NCBI RefSeq assembly: GCF_023101765.2
Contig: NC_064219.1
Coordinates: forward strand, 9,031,774 to 9,095,773
Direction: 5' to 3'
Length of the DNA: 64,000 nt
DNA from: Spodoptera frugiperda
Lineage: Eukaryota; Arthropoda; Insecta; Lepidoptera; Noctuidae
The position numbers were made by a program, and so were the translations under genes. Positions 33,101 to 44,700 of this stretch are shown here, in pieces (the stretch's first letter is position 1; the number at the start of each line of letters is the position of its first letter). The notes under the pieces were generated by a model. The model saw only the letters and a list, made by a program, of their open reading frames with translations, had not been told where the DNA came from and made no database searches.

Positions 33101-36100
33101 TTACTTTTTTTATGACGTAGGTAAACTGCATATTCTAAGTATAGTTTCCTACTTATTATTACTTCTAGTTTATTTGCTTTGAAAACCTGCTTCCTTAGTC
33201 GTCGCTATCGCTAGTGTGTGCGCTGACCAAAGCTCTTTGATTGAGGTTCCGGATCAAGCATTTAATAATGGACAAAAAGCGTCTATAACATTCAACATTT
33301 CCACGATCTACGTCATCAAAATTCCTTGTCACAATTAAAAATACATTAAAAAATAATAATACGACCAAGACAGAGACAGAATCGACCTAGAAATTGTATA
33401 GCACTACAATATCGCACACGATTCACATTAACAAGAGAGATAGAGACATAACCATCAACATACATACATACATACATATATAACAAAAGGTACAAAATAA
33501 ATCTAAATAGCATTACTCTCGAAGCTTTTGTACGTATCATCACGACTGCATACAATTGTCACAGGATGTCGGCAGTCGAACAATCACGTAACGAGGTCAC
33601 GCACCGGCTTGGGACGGGTTCACACCGTGTAATATCGAGTTTAAACTCATACTCATACATAGCCGTAGGTAAATAGAGTATAAACTAATAATAAAATTAG
33701 CGGTGAATGAATTTTGTGCGTGTAGTACTTCTCTATTGAATGAATGAAGGGTTACCTAATTCGATTGCTATCGCTGTAGTATGCAAATCATTGTTATTTT
33801 TTTTACACGTTTCGAGACATAGTAAACCGATTCCATTATGTTCATTTTATTATTTATTTATAAATTATTATTTATGTTGATTGATACATTATATTTTTTT
33901 ATTGCAAAACATAATAGACGTATTACTCGCGCCTACAATTTTCGAAAGTTCCCTTCGGTTTCCCTAATTTTCTATCATCAGATCTTGACTTGCCGAAAAT
34001 GGGACCTTGTCGAGACATGTCGAACAAAAAATGTCCACAATTGGGGGAATAATCGAGAAACAAATAAAGAAAATCCTCCTCCTTTTTTGAAGTCGATAAT
34101 TAGAGCATCTCCTAGAGTAGTGGAAGAAATTCTCCTGGATGCTATATACTAGGCCGATTTCATTTTTATTAGGTCTCACGAATACTTAGGTCTGCCATAA
34201 TTTAATTACATACTTTATCTTCTAATCTATTTTGTATTAAACAATAAATTCATAATAACTTTTCAAGTAACAACATCAGATAAGTAGGATTTAATCAGTG
34301 TGACGCGAAGAGGAAATCCTATTTCCTGTTTCTATGACGCATCTACAAAAAAGTTACCTGCTTTGCAAGGTAACAGTCATTTATAGCCAGGGATCTGCAC
34401 CGCCAGAGACAGAAATTAATGAGGTTAAGATCGTACACGAAAAAGTGATGCAGAGGGGTAGTCCTAACCTTCAGCTCTGAGGAATACGATGAGAAGATCT
34501 TTGGAAGATCATGACCCGTGCTGTCATAATGTCGGGATGGGTTTCCATTTTTCATCATAATATTTTACAATGCGACAGTTTACAATGTTCAGCTCATCTC
34601 CCTCTCTTTTTTTTTTAAAGACTTTGCTCCACATTTGGATTTCCTCCTGTGTTGTGGGTGCGTTTACAAACATACAATTTCACATGCACATGACACCCAG
34701 ACCCGGAACAACGATTTGTGGATCACACAAAGAATTGCTCCGTGCGGGAATCGAACCCGCTACACGTTGCACGGCAGCCAGTTGCCCAACCACCGCGCCA
34801 ACCGTGCTCTCTCATCGTTCCCTCATGTCTGAGGATCCTGGTCAGCATCAGGGTTGCATCAGGAGCAGATGATCTGCTTCCAGCAGTTTCTGTCCAGCGC
34901 GTCTCTTAGAACCGTGTAAAATTTTAAGGACAAGTCCTTCACATGATCACTCCATTTCGTTGGGGAATGCCCGCGCGATCGCTTATGGCGTTCAGCCCAT
35001 AATAAAGAGTAAAGATGTAAAGATGATTAATAATATCACACTAATCATATAAATAGGATATTTGGATCTTTATCCGTCAATTACGCTGAAACTACTGAAC
35101 GGATTTTAATAAAATTTGGTATACAGACAGGGTATGAGCTGAGTTGGGTGATAGGATACTTTTTATCCGACGAGAACGCGGGCGAAGCAGTTGGCAGAAG
35201 CTAGTATGGTATAATTTTATCATTCAATAAATCTCAATGATATGTACATTGTTATGTTAAGCAATGTCGCGGTCACAGTTAGTAACTCTATAAATAAGTT
35301 ATAACTAAACACGCAACTCTTTATATTATTGATATTTAAATACGTGAAGTGCTACATTCTGTTATACACACCTAACGAGGAAAAAAGATTTGCTAACAAA
35401 TAACGTAACGTAATTTCCAAGAGCATATTCATATATATAAACCTAAATATTTATTCAATACAGTGTTTTCTATTCAATTTGCAGTGTTTTCTATTGACAA
35501 TACGGTTCCTAGATCTCGTAATTGGTGGCAATGCAATCTCTATACTTACCTAACTATGGACACATTTTAAAAATAGTTAAGTAACGAACGATCTGGGATC
35601 TTAGAAAGACATAATCATTCGAATAACACCTGAATGAATACTAACAAGACACTAAAAGTCACTTTAGTCACCTCTCAATCACCATTAGTGACCACAACCA
35701 CCATTAATGCGTAATAGTGGCAGTGGCCATCGATCGGCGCGTCTACAGCCCTAATCGATTTCAAGGCATTTTTAAATACTCGGAGAATTAGGCAGTTCCA
35801 CCAACGGCGAGAAAACGACTAACCATCGGCTATCTCGCTCAAAAAACGTACAATAGATATACTTTCCGTGTAAACAAAAGAGATGCATATACAAACAGTT
35901 ATCGTTGACTGTTCACACTGCCGGCGAGTGCTCGCTTCACTAGTTTGTCGCTGAGCGACAAGAGCTATGAAAGATAACACTCGCTCAGCGACACTCGCCA
36001 AGCGATTAGAACTTACGCCAGACAACAACCAATGGTCATTTTTCTATATGCGTATCGTACTGATGCGAGTAATCGCCCGCCTCACTCGCACATCGCTTAT

Positions 36101-39100
36101 AGCTGAGCTACACAAATATCGAAACTATGCACTCGCGCTACGCGTCTCGCTAACTCGTTGCTAGGCTTTACTCGTTACTCGTTAATCGTTGCCGGTGGGA
36201 CAACTACCTTAATAAAGTTAAATAATAACTAGCCTTTGGCTGGCATTTTGATTATGTGAGGGAAAATAATAGAACATTTTCGATGCTTTTTCGGTCTATT
36301 AGGTAGATAGGTCCATTCTATTCTAGATTTATATATCTTTTGAATACGGAGTACGGACAATGGACCTGACACGAGATCCTTCGGTCAAATTTACAATCAC
36401 GCGACCAGCAGCGGAACAATCGTAGGTAGGGTAACTCCATACAGATAAAAACAATTTATCCTTATTAGGGACCGTCCGTAACCGTAATATATGTTCCATT
36501 ACGCACACTTTGTCAATTGTTACTAAGTGACAATCGGACTTGCCCTGAAAGATAAGTCTGTTTTCGGACATGCCCTTTCTGTATTACAACATTTCTTATT
36601 GGAATATATACAAATTACACTTTGCCCTACTTTAGAATAGACGGGATTCAACAGTCTCTGGAGCCAGTCATCCTATAAAATAACGATGAAATGACATCGT
36701 AATATTCAAACATTCGTAGTTTTGTAGGAAATAATCAATCAACATTATGACAGATACAACAGATATTTATGTTTACCTAAAGCGCGTTTAGATAACGACA
36801 GAGGTCACGATATTAATAGGCCACAGATAATTAATTAAAAAGATCGTCCGGTTCGTTGTATTATGCAGTTTTTGGAACGTTTCAAGAAATGTTTAGGGAA
36901 AAGTTTTAGTTTAATTCATGGAATAGAACAGAACAGGATGTTTGTTATAATGGAGTATAAATAAATAAAATTGTTTTAATAACTAACTATATATTCAGCC
37001 AATAAAACTAGAGGTACTAAGCACCGCATTCGCGCTTTAGTTCGCGAAGCAGTCGTTGTCTACGATATCCACTATTCGCTGGTTAACAATCATCATCATT
37101 ATCAGCCGGAAGACGTCCACTGTTGAATAAAGACCTTTCCCTACGTTCTTGACGTCGAATCGCAACTTGCAGTTCGTGGTAATTAACAATACTAAGTGAG
37201 AACTAATAATATTTCGAATCCGAATGCTTAATGGTCGTATTTGAAAAAAAAATTAGTCCAGGAGGTAAACTTATTTGCAATTGACTAGATACTTATGTAA
37301 AAATTTATGAGTGATGAGATCAGGCACTAACCTTGCTGTTCAACTTTTTGCGTCCTCGGATCCTCCCATTTTATGTATATCAAGGCGTACCAGTTTCCTG
37401 GCTTGGGATTCTCTATTGAATACGTTTTATTTCTGCCATCAGACAGCAGTTCTAGCGTATAAATTGGCTCCCTTTTCCCTGGATCGTAGAAATCTTTGGG
37501 GAAGTCGTACCCATCAGGATTAACCGCAGGGTAGGACCCGTGCTTGAGGTTTACGATCACCTCTTGCGGATCGCATGATCCTGAAATAAAAATAGGTCTT
37601 AATTAACATACTTACGTAAAACAATGAATTGGTTTTACTAAACCTTTTATCTACTTATTGCACAGATTTCGATAACGGTGAAAATTAATATATTTACATG
37701 TTGTGTTTGCTTAAATAAATAGTTATCGGATTTACCCAAAGATAACGTATTCGGTTGATAAAAAATGTTGGCTAATAAAATATTACGTAGCTCGAACAAA
37801 TGACGCGTCCAGTTGAATATTTAATGTTTATGTCTAATGGCCTTTTCAAGTTGAAGTCCGCACTGACTGGTTTCAAAAAATCTATGGACTAAAACAGCCA
37901 TTAACGCCGCAAGCGCCCCTAGCGGACATTTCCAGCACTATGAACTGAGTGTCTTATGGAATAGTGTACAAGACCTAAACTCCAGAAAACGAGCAAGATC
38001 GTTTACCAGCGACATTCAATTAATTTGGTTAGTTTCATGAAACAGCCCACGCAAGCTCGCTCACTTACAACAACGACAAATTACTTAGATTGGACCAATT
38101 ACTTGGGTATTGAATTACCCTTAGCTACACTTTATGTAGGACACTACCCCATGTGAGATAGAAAGAAGGCCCATTATATGGCCCAACATATTTCTAACTA
38201 ACTTTTCTAAATAATTTTGAAGTGGATAAACAGTGAGTGATCACTGAATATTATTGTTTTAATACTTAAATTCTACACACATGTTTAAAGGCCAACCAAT
38301 CCAGAGCGCCAAATGGGCTATCGTTTCGTTTTCGTTCAACGTAAAGCAAACTCGTACTAAGGGTACAGGTGACATTTCTTAATTGAATTCATTAGCAAAT
38401 GACCTTTCGGGGAAAATGGATACCGTCATAGTGGCATTAAAGAATTCTTCAGCCAATATGGAAAACATTAGCTTGAAATACATCCTTACTAATATAATAA
38501 TAATATGGAAAAATTTATCTTTCTCATCGCAATGGGGTAATTTTATGACATTATATACGTGCCAGAGATAAAAAAACTGGAAAATGGTATAGGCTACGCT
38601 TTTCCTTTCACCACACAGGCAAAGCTACACTATTTACAAAGTTTATCTCAAAAAACATTAATCGTCTTCAAGCACAAATAACATGTCATATCATGAAGTA
38701 ATGCAGGAAGTTTTCAATTACTCCAAGACGAGACGATCAGTTAACAAAGCATAGCAACTGGACGGACACTCTGACAATAAGTGCATTATCGTAGGCGTGA
38801 GGTTTGCATCATTCTCGAGGTGATGCTAAATTAAATGCATTGTGTTAATCAGCGCTGAGGCTATGAAATTATATTGTGTATGCTATGTGGAGACAGAACT
38901 GGTATTAATACAATATGGAACAGATATTATTCTACTGCCCTGTTTGGAAATGATATGGAAACTTATTTTGTTATCTTACATATCTTATAGCTGAAGAGTT
39001 TGTTTGTTTGAATGTGTTTATCTCTGGAACTACTGGTCCGAATTTAATAATTTTGTATATGTTGGATGGTGCATTTATCAAGGAAGGCTATAGGCTATAA

Positions 39101-40357
39101 AACAATGTGCTACAATCAATAGGAGCCAAGCAGGAATTGTGTTCCAAAGTAGCTAGTTTTTAATAAGGTTTCAATATGATTTAAATATATATTTTTTTAG
39201 AAAGGTAGTACACTGTTAATTTTTATTTAACCATGGAAACAACTACTGTAATACTTGCAAATTATAAGTACCTATTATTAATAAATAAAGCTCTTTATTA
39301 GGTAATTTATTGTGTACTACTTTGGTGTTACAACAGGAACAAGTTTATCCAATTGTATATTGACACTACAATAATTATGTATAATTTTACTTCTATAATA
39401 GAGTTATAAATTATAATTTATTAAAGCAAACTAAAACTATTTATAGTAGTTCAAGGGAAAAAGGTTAGCAACTAGGTACTTCTATGAAATATCTACATAG
39501 TGTATCCTTTTTTTATTATAATTCTAAAACTGGTACAAAGCAGATGACTTGAATGACTGTTAGTAATGGTTAGCAAAATATAATTTGAACTCTGTATTCA
39601 GTAGTGTAGAGTTCAAATTACATTTAATACACTTATTATATCCATTTTACCTTACATTTTGAACTAAATTTTTTTTTTAAATTAAACCCATATAATATTA
39701 ATAAGGTGAAATTTACTTGAACATTTTTTTTAACAATTAGTCACTCCATAATTTTAACTATTTAATAAATTTTAAATATTTGAGGTCACATCAGACAGCA
39801 ATTAAATTTTTAATAGAAATAGATTTCATTATGAATTATAAAACTCTACTTAACTAGGTATATGTGATAAGAAAATAAATGGAACTTAATAATAAAATTT
39901 TGTACTTACCATTAGTTAAGTCAAATATTATAGGCTGTTCCCAAAGACTTATACTTATCATTAATTTAAATTTAATATTATTTATACACATTCCACATGC
40001 AGTAACATTATTCAGCTTTTAAGTATAGTTTTCAAAGCTTATATTAAAAGAAAAGTTAGCATGCCACCTACCAATGTTATTTAAATGAAGCTCCTCAGAT
40101 TGGAAGGTGAAGCGAGCGTCGGTAACATCCCTCATAACAGGGTAGAACACAACAGAAACGGTGCGGTAACTTCTAAACATATATACATCGGTGGCAACCT
40201 GCCTAGTGACCAAATGATAATCATCTAATAACACAGTTCGTGTTTTTGTTAATTGGTCCAGTATCCTCTTCCTGGTCTCCTCATCTTCTGTCTCTTCAGT
40301 ACCAAAAATAATATCGGTGCACACAAATAATAATAAAAGAAATTGGCAAGCTCTCAT
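30111..40357 (-). CDS. PGAP6: Post-GPI attachment to proteins factor 6 / TMEM8 family membrane protein
   Basis: Five exons on the reverse strand: 40357-40068, 39947-39910, 37580-37332, 32237-31089 and 30847-30111 (820 codons plus stop). Order of parts: signal peptide (MRACQFLLLLFVC), an ectodomain with many NXS/T sites, a Cys-rich EGF-like module (SGKCSNHGNCL..FCSCVSGYG) at about 545-580, then seven hydrophobic helices with STFYHACD (about 631-638) and HSLWH (about 768-772), the conserved residues of the CREST hydrolase fold. Human PGAP6 is 771 residues; it trims GPI-anchored proteins such as CRIPTO as a GPI-specific phospholipase A2. The exon 1-2 junction is the least certain: reading straight through exon 1 meets TAA, and the chosen donor GTGGCA and acceptor TATAAG are weak. 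The gene is head to head with AdSS. Confidence 0.9.
31029..31052 (+). repeat. Poly(T) tract in PGAP6 intron 4
   Basis: A run of more than 20 T follows GGGATATCTG. On the gene strand this is poly(A), so it is not part of a splice signal. Confidence 0.9.
32370..32440. mobile_element. MITE family F, diverged short copy
   Basis: GCGCGTTCGGCGTTCTGATT and CCAACCAATCAGAACG mirror each other around a short centre. It lies in PGAP6 intron 3. Confidence 0.65.
32725..32878 (+). repeat. Repeat family C (SINE-like) copy
   Basis: The order is ATCATCTAATGACTTTTCCC, GGGCGAGACAAGAGG, ACTAAAAACCACCCCGTTCC, TTTTCGAGCCGGAGCC and TAGTTAGTCC. It lies in PGAP6 intron 3. Confidence 0.75.
34605..34812 (-). repeat. 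tRNA-derived SINE (family B), full-length reverse copy
   Basis: Read on the reverse strand it starts with a tRNA-like head: A-box-like GGCGCGGTGGTTGGGC near 34800-34785 and B-box GGGTTCGATTCCC near 34760-34746. It continues with GGAGCAATTC, a body including TGTATGTTTGTAAACGC, and ends in an A-rich run at about 34608. It lies in PGAP6 intron 3; the open frames across it are incidental. Confidence 0.85.
35035..35206 (+). repeat. Helitron-like non-autonomous element
   Basis: It starts near CACTAATCATATAAATAGG, has CTGAAACTACTGAACGGATT, and ends GCGGGCGAAGCAGTTGGC with AGAAGCTAGT. The CTAGT terminus preceded by a GC-rich short hairpin fits Helitron 3' ends. Relatives lie at 325-430 (5' part) and 18350-18545. 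Confidence 0.55.
36329..36571 (-). CDS. Unassigned 80-codon open frame in PGAP6 intron 3
   Basis: The frame reads from ATG at 36571 to TAA at 36329 on the same strand as PGAP6. Its composition is protein-like rather than AT-noise (balanced charged and hydrophobic residues, Cys near HLVTIDKVC and YPTYDC, mixed codon thirds), and no repeat family of this window overlaps it. A TTTCAG lies at about 36544-36549 inside the frame. Splicing it to PGAP6 exon 3 (which ends in phase 1) at either nearby acceptor gives a stop, so it is not a simple cassette exon. It could be a small nested gene, a decayed exon of another gene, or chance. I do not recognise a family. Confidence 0.25.
   Translation of the reverse strand: MSENRLIFQGKSDCHLVTIDKVCVMEHILRLRTVPNKDKLFLSVWSYPTYDCSAAGRVIVNLTEGSRVRSIVRTPYSKDI
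38288..38352. repeat. MITE family F remnant
   Basis: CCAACCAATCCAGAGCGCC is followed by GGCTATCGTTTCGTTTTCG and AAAGCAAACTCGTACTAAGG, one half of the palindrome seen at 28680. A second remnant is at 13935-13980. Confidence 0.55.
39581..39620. repeat. Perfect 13 bp inverted repeat
   Basis: TAATTTGAACTCT (39581-39593) mirrors AGAGTTCAAATTA (39608-39620) with a 14-base loop in PGAP6 intron 2. Confidence 0.85.
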
Positions 40358-41754
40358 TTCGACGATTAAGCCTACCTGCCTACAACACGTCCCGATTTGT
40401 AGTTTGAAACATTAACAGAAACCAGGAGGATATCTAATTTGTATCACAATTTATTTATTATTCATTAAATATTTAGTTCTTTGATCGTTTTTCACGTTAA
40501 CTGCGAACACATCCGCCGCAGATGTGCCGATGGATAACAACGAACTCTTAACTTCTACCGCACAATAATCAATCAACAAATAATTTGTCAAACTTGACAT
40601 TATCATATGTCAATGTCAAATAAATGTCAGTTACCTTTTTTAGCTAGGATACGAGTCTTTTCAACTCTTTTTATGTAAATATATCAAAATTATAAAGTTT
40701 TTGCTTTCAATAATATCACCACTCGACGTTAATTAACAATACTAAAGTAAATAATAGAAGCTGATTGAATAATTTTGTGATTTTGTTGTTTGTTTGACGT
40801 ATGAATGACTGATTTGACAGCAAATTGACCGACTATTGAATGAATGAACTATTATCAAAATGGTGTTGTCATTGTATTATTTTTCCCACAATTTTGGGAA
40901 TTTGACTACAAACAACAGGGTTTTTTTCGAAATGGAAAACCAATAGTTGCCTGTGTACCAGTTATTTACTCAATTGAAATACGATCTGTATAAATATTAT
41001 ATTCCTATTAATTTTACTCTAATTTGTTGGTTACATTTACAATACAACACTTACAATTTATAAAAGGGGTAAGTAATGACGAGTAATCATTACATTAATC
41101 GATCTTAATCCAATATCTATGGGTCGATTTTAATTTTTGACATAAACTCTTTAGAATTAATTTCAAACATCGATTTTATCTAAAGATTTTTATGTCTCTC
41201 TGATAGTATTTTTGTTTTTTTTTACGGAAACAAAAACTTTTGTCGTTTATCGTTTATTATTAATATCGTGAAACGTACCTAGAAGGTACGTTTTATTCTT
41301 AGCAATGAAGTAATTGGCTCCCACGTTGGCGCTCACAAGAACTTAATTCGTTGTATAAAAGTATTGTCTTCTCATTTGCAAAAATAAAAAAAGACGTATC
41401 TCATATTTTTTCATTGTCCAACTGAGGGGCTGAATAGCTTTTCATGTTTAAACCCCATTATTATCCCGATTCCTATATCTGATTTATAAATATTGTTCAT
41501 TACCAATATGGTCTAAGTTGACTGTCAAATCGTTATCGCCTACAAAGGTATACAGTACTATGATTACATTTTGATATTTTTATCAAACTATATGCACAAA
41601 CATGTTTTCTAGTCGGGAAAAATATTTTACATACTCCTCTTCAGAGGTAATCATTATTTTTAAGCATGGCATCCCGAAAATCTTTTTGCAACCGCGAGGC
41701 CGGCGCGCGCATGTTTCGCTCTTTGCTATAAAATTCAGGAGTTTGCAATAAATA
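40358..41754. promoter_or_regulatory. PGAP6/AdSS head-to-head promoter interval
   Basis: The start codons of the two genes point away from each other across 1397 bases, so both promoters and 5' UTRs lie here. The stretch is AT-rich, with a GC-richer patch at 41690-41715 (GGCCGGCGCGCGC) just upstream of the AdSS start. No transposon is recognised. There may be an unannotated 5' UTR intron on either side. Confidence 0.55.
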
Positions 41755-44700
41755 ATGGCTTCGGCTGTAAACTCGAAGCAAACAGCCGTAAACGGTGAGG
41801 TACCGTCGAGAACACAACCGTGTGGTCCGTGCGACAAATCAAAAATGGAAAATAAAGTTGCTGTTGTTTTGGGTGCTCAATGGGGTGACGAGGGAAAAGG
41901 AAAAGTTGTGGATTTATTGGCTGTTAACTGTGACATCGTGTGCCGTTGTCAGGTAAGACTAATCTTATTGTTTTTCTAATTAGACTTGCGGTGTGATTGT
42001 ATTTATTAATAATTGGTGCTTCATTTTAAATAACTTCTCTCTCAGCTCGAAACAGTTGGTCATGTTCTCAGCTGCAGTGTTTATGACGGATATTTTGAGG
42101 TTATACTAAGCGAGAGAATTAACGCTTTTAATAATTGATTTTACAGTGTTTTCGTTACTTTTATCTACGTTATCATATTTCGGGATACCAAAACAGTTTA
42201 TTTAGAAAGCCTTTAGTATTGGCGGCGCGCCAGAATTTGTTTGAAAACATGTGAACTGTGAACACAATGTTTTGTACAAATTCTTGATTATAAGACGCGT
42301 GCCAAGAGTCTTAGCGGGAATTCAGATGTGATGTGCGCTGGTTCAATGTTGCGTAAACTCAGTTCCGGTCACTATTATGTAACAATATAATATACGGAGA
42401 TTTTTTACTAATATTTTTTTAATAGTCATGTGACAATGATGATGTACATACATACATAGTAATTTGTATTCGTAAATAGACCTTGCGTAGTGCGGCCACT
42501 AATTGTGGATTATTGCCAAGGTCTGGGACATTTATTGTCATGGTTACTCTATGATTATTTCTAAATTCTCTCCTCTGTGTTTTCTAGGGCTCTCTCTAAA
42601 TATAAGTAGGTTGTTTTTAGATATGTTTGACACTCCAAGGAGAGTTTATTGTTTGTAATCATAATAGCTAGAAATTCTGGGATTAAACTCTTTGTAATCA
42701 GATATGGTTTGCACTTTGTACAATGTATTGTGTTGTAGAGATTGAGTTTTATGATAAATATACTAATTTTATGTAGCTAGTAGCTAAAGTAATAATACAT
42801 GGTAAATGAGTTTTCATATTAGACTTATTTTCATATTACTTATTACTAGTTACTAGATTTATACTCAAATAACTAATTCTTAGTTTAAATGCAGAATGGT
42901 ATAAACTATAGTTAGATCTTTTTTTTTTCAAAATCTTTGCTTAGTAGGCCAGCAAAAAGATTTTATATTATAATTAATAACCTTTGTTTCAAAGATATTG
43001 AAGGTGTTATAAGTTTATCAGGCACATGACTTAAACAAATTAAACTTAGTCATAATATCTCATTTACAATCTGGTTTAAACAGGAACCAACTACATTGAT
43101 GTTGTTATGAATTAATAATAATACTTATGTTAATAATGTTCTATGTCTGTGATTCTGCTGGTATTATTTTTATAGTAAAACGGGTCCATTTTATTGTTGA
43201 AATTATACCAATGAATACAGATTTCCAGTATAGCAGGTACCTACATTATCCCATATTTTACAGTAATCAGTATAACAAATAAATGTTTATTTGATGTAAA
43301 GAGTCAGTTAGTAAAATATAAACCTAAACACAAAAGTCTTAATGTAGACATAAATCCCTGAACTAGGTACAATTCTATGTTGGTTTCAGGTTAAACAACA
43401 AATTACCTACCAAAGCGAAAATATCGACTGTAGATTTATCATTTTTAACTTGATAAATCTAAAACGCATTAACACCAATCACTATTTTCCATTAATAATA
43501 TCACCGTTTTGTACTTAGAACCCTACCCATTCTATTTACACACAAATGGAATATATCATTGTTTATCTGTTTGTATAGAAATAGAACTATTGGGTAGATA
43601 AAACATGGCTAGCAACAAAGGTGAATAACCTTAGTATATTTTGGTGATAATGTAGGTAGTAGGTGGACATATATTTTTATCTGTCTAGTCGAAGAACAAA
43701 AACTTTTAATAAAAACTACAATATCACTACATAGTATAAAACAAAGTCGCTTTCTCTGTCCCTATGTCCCTTTGTATGCTTAAAACTATGCAATGGACTT
43801 TTATGAGGTTTTTTTAATAGATGAGAGTGATTCAAGAGGAAGTTTTATATGTATAATACATGCATTATACATATAAAACTAAGCATTCGCATGGGTGTAT
43901 CACCATTGCACCCATGCGAAGCTGGGGTGGGTCGCTAGCTTATAATAAAGAAAACATTTGTTTAAAAAAAAATTAATGACACTCTTCTAGAAATTGTTCT
44001 CAACAAGATTAATTTAAAATGTTATTTACGTATGTATGAATAAAAAAACTCAGATAATTCACTATGCTTTTTGCGCGGCAATTTTTATATTGATGCGAAA
44101 TAAATTACGCGCGCAAAATCGATCGCGGAAATCGGATATTATTATGATGATTGCAGTCGCTATACTATGTTACGTAAAACGTCGATTAATTGCGAGTTCA
44201 AGTTCGATATTGCAATAATATTTTATGTGACTTTCGTTCAAAGTACACGGTTACTACCTATTCTATGTAAAATCAATATGACTGAGTGACTCAATGAATG
44301 ACTGACTTATTAGACAACTTATAGCTGAATCTATTTACTGGTTACTGAGTATAGAACTGAAAAACTAAAAAAACATTCGAACGAAGTAACTACGTCCTTC
44401 TTTTTTTGAAGTCGGTAAAAAGTTAAAAGTTCCTTGGGGAGTTGTAGACCATGGGTGGTGCTTACCATCAGATGACTTGTCTGCTTGTTTGGCCCCCTGA
44501 CTAATCTGGCGATTCCACAAGAAAACGGGAAAGAAATATTTAATTTCTCTATGTTTTTAAAAGAGCTGTGGATCGTGAAAATATATTTTCTTTGCACGTA
44601 TTTTTTTATCTTAGGTATTTCGAGAAGGTCGTGCTATATGAAGACCGCGTCACAGGGGGTGGGGCAGAGGTGTGACTGCCGCAGTTACATGTTCTACTTC

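Noticed and set aside
33838..34152. Forward 104-codon frame in PGAP6 intron 3
   Set aside because: Its first half is AT-rich low-complexity (many Phe, Leu, Ile, Tyr) and the second half contains a TTTTTTGAAGTCG motif seen in other repeats (44400). I see no domain.
34570..34909. Overlapping 63-100 codon open frames
   Set aside because: They lie across a family B SINE in three frames and match the repeat in other loci, so they are incidental.
40016..40071. A 56 bp intron using the strong-looking GTAGGT donor in PGAP6
   Set aside because: The phase is wrong: the joined frame meets a stop after two codons, and 56 bp is very short for this group.
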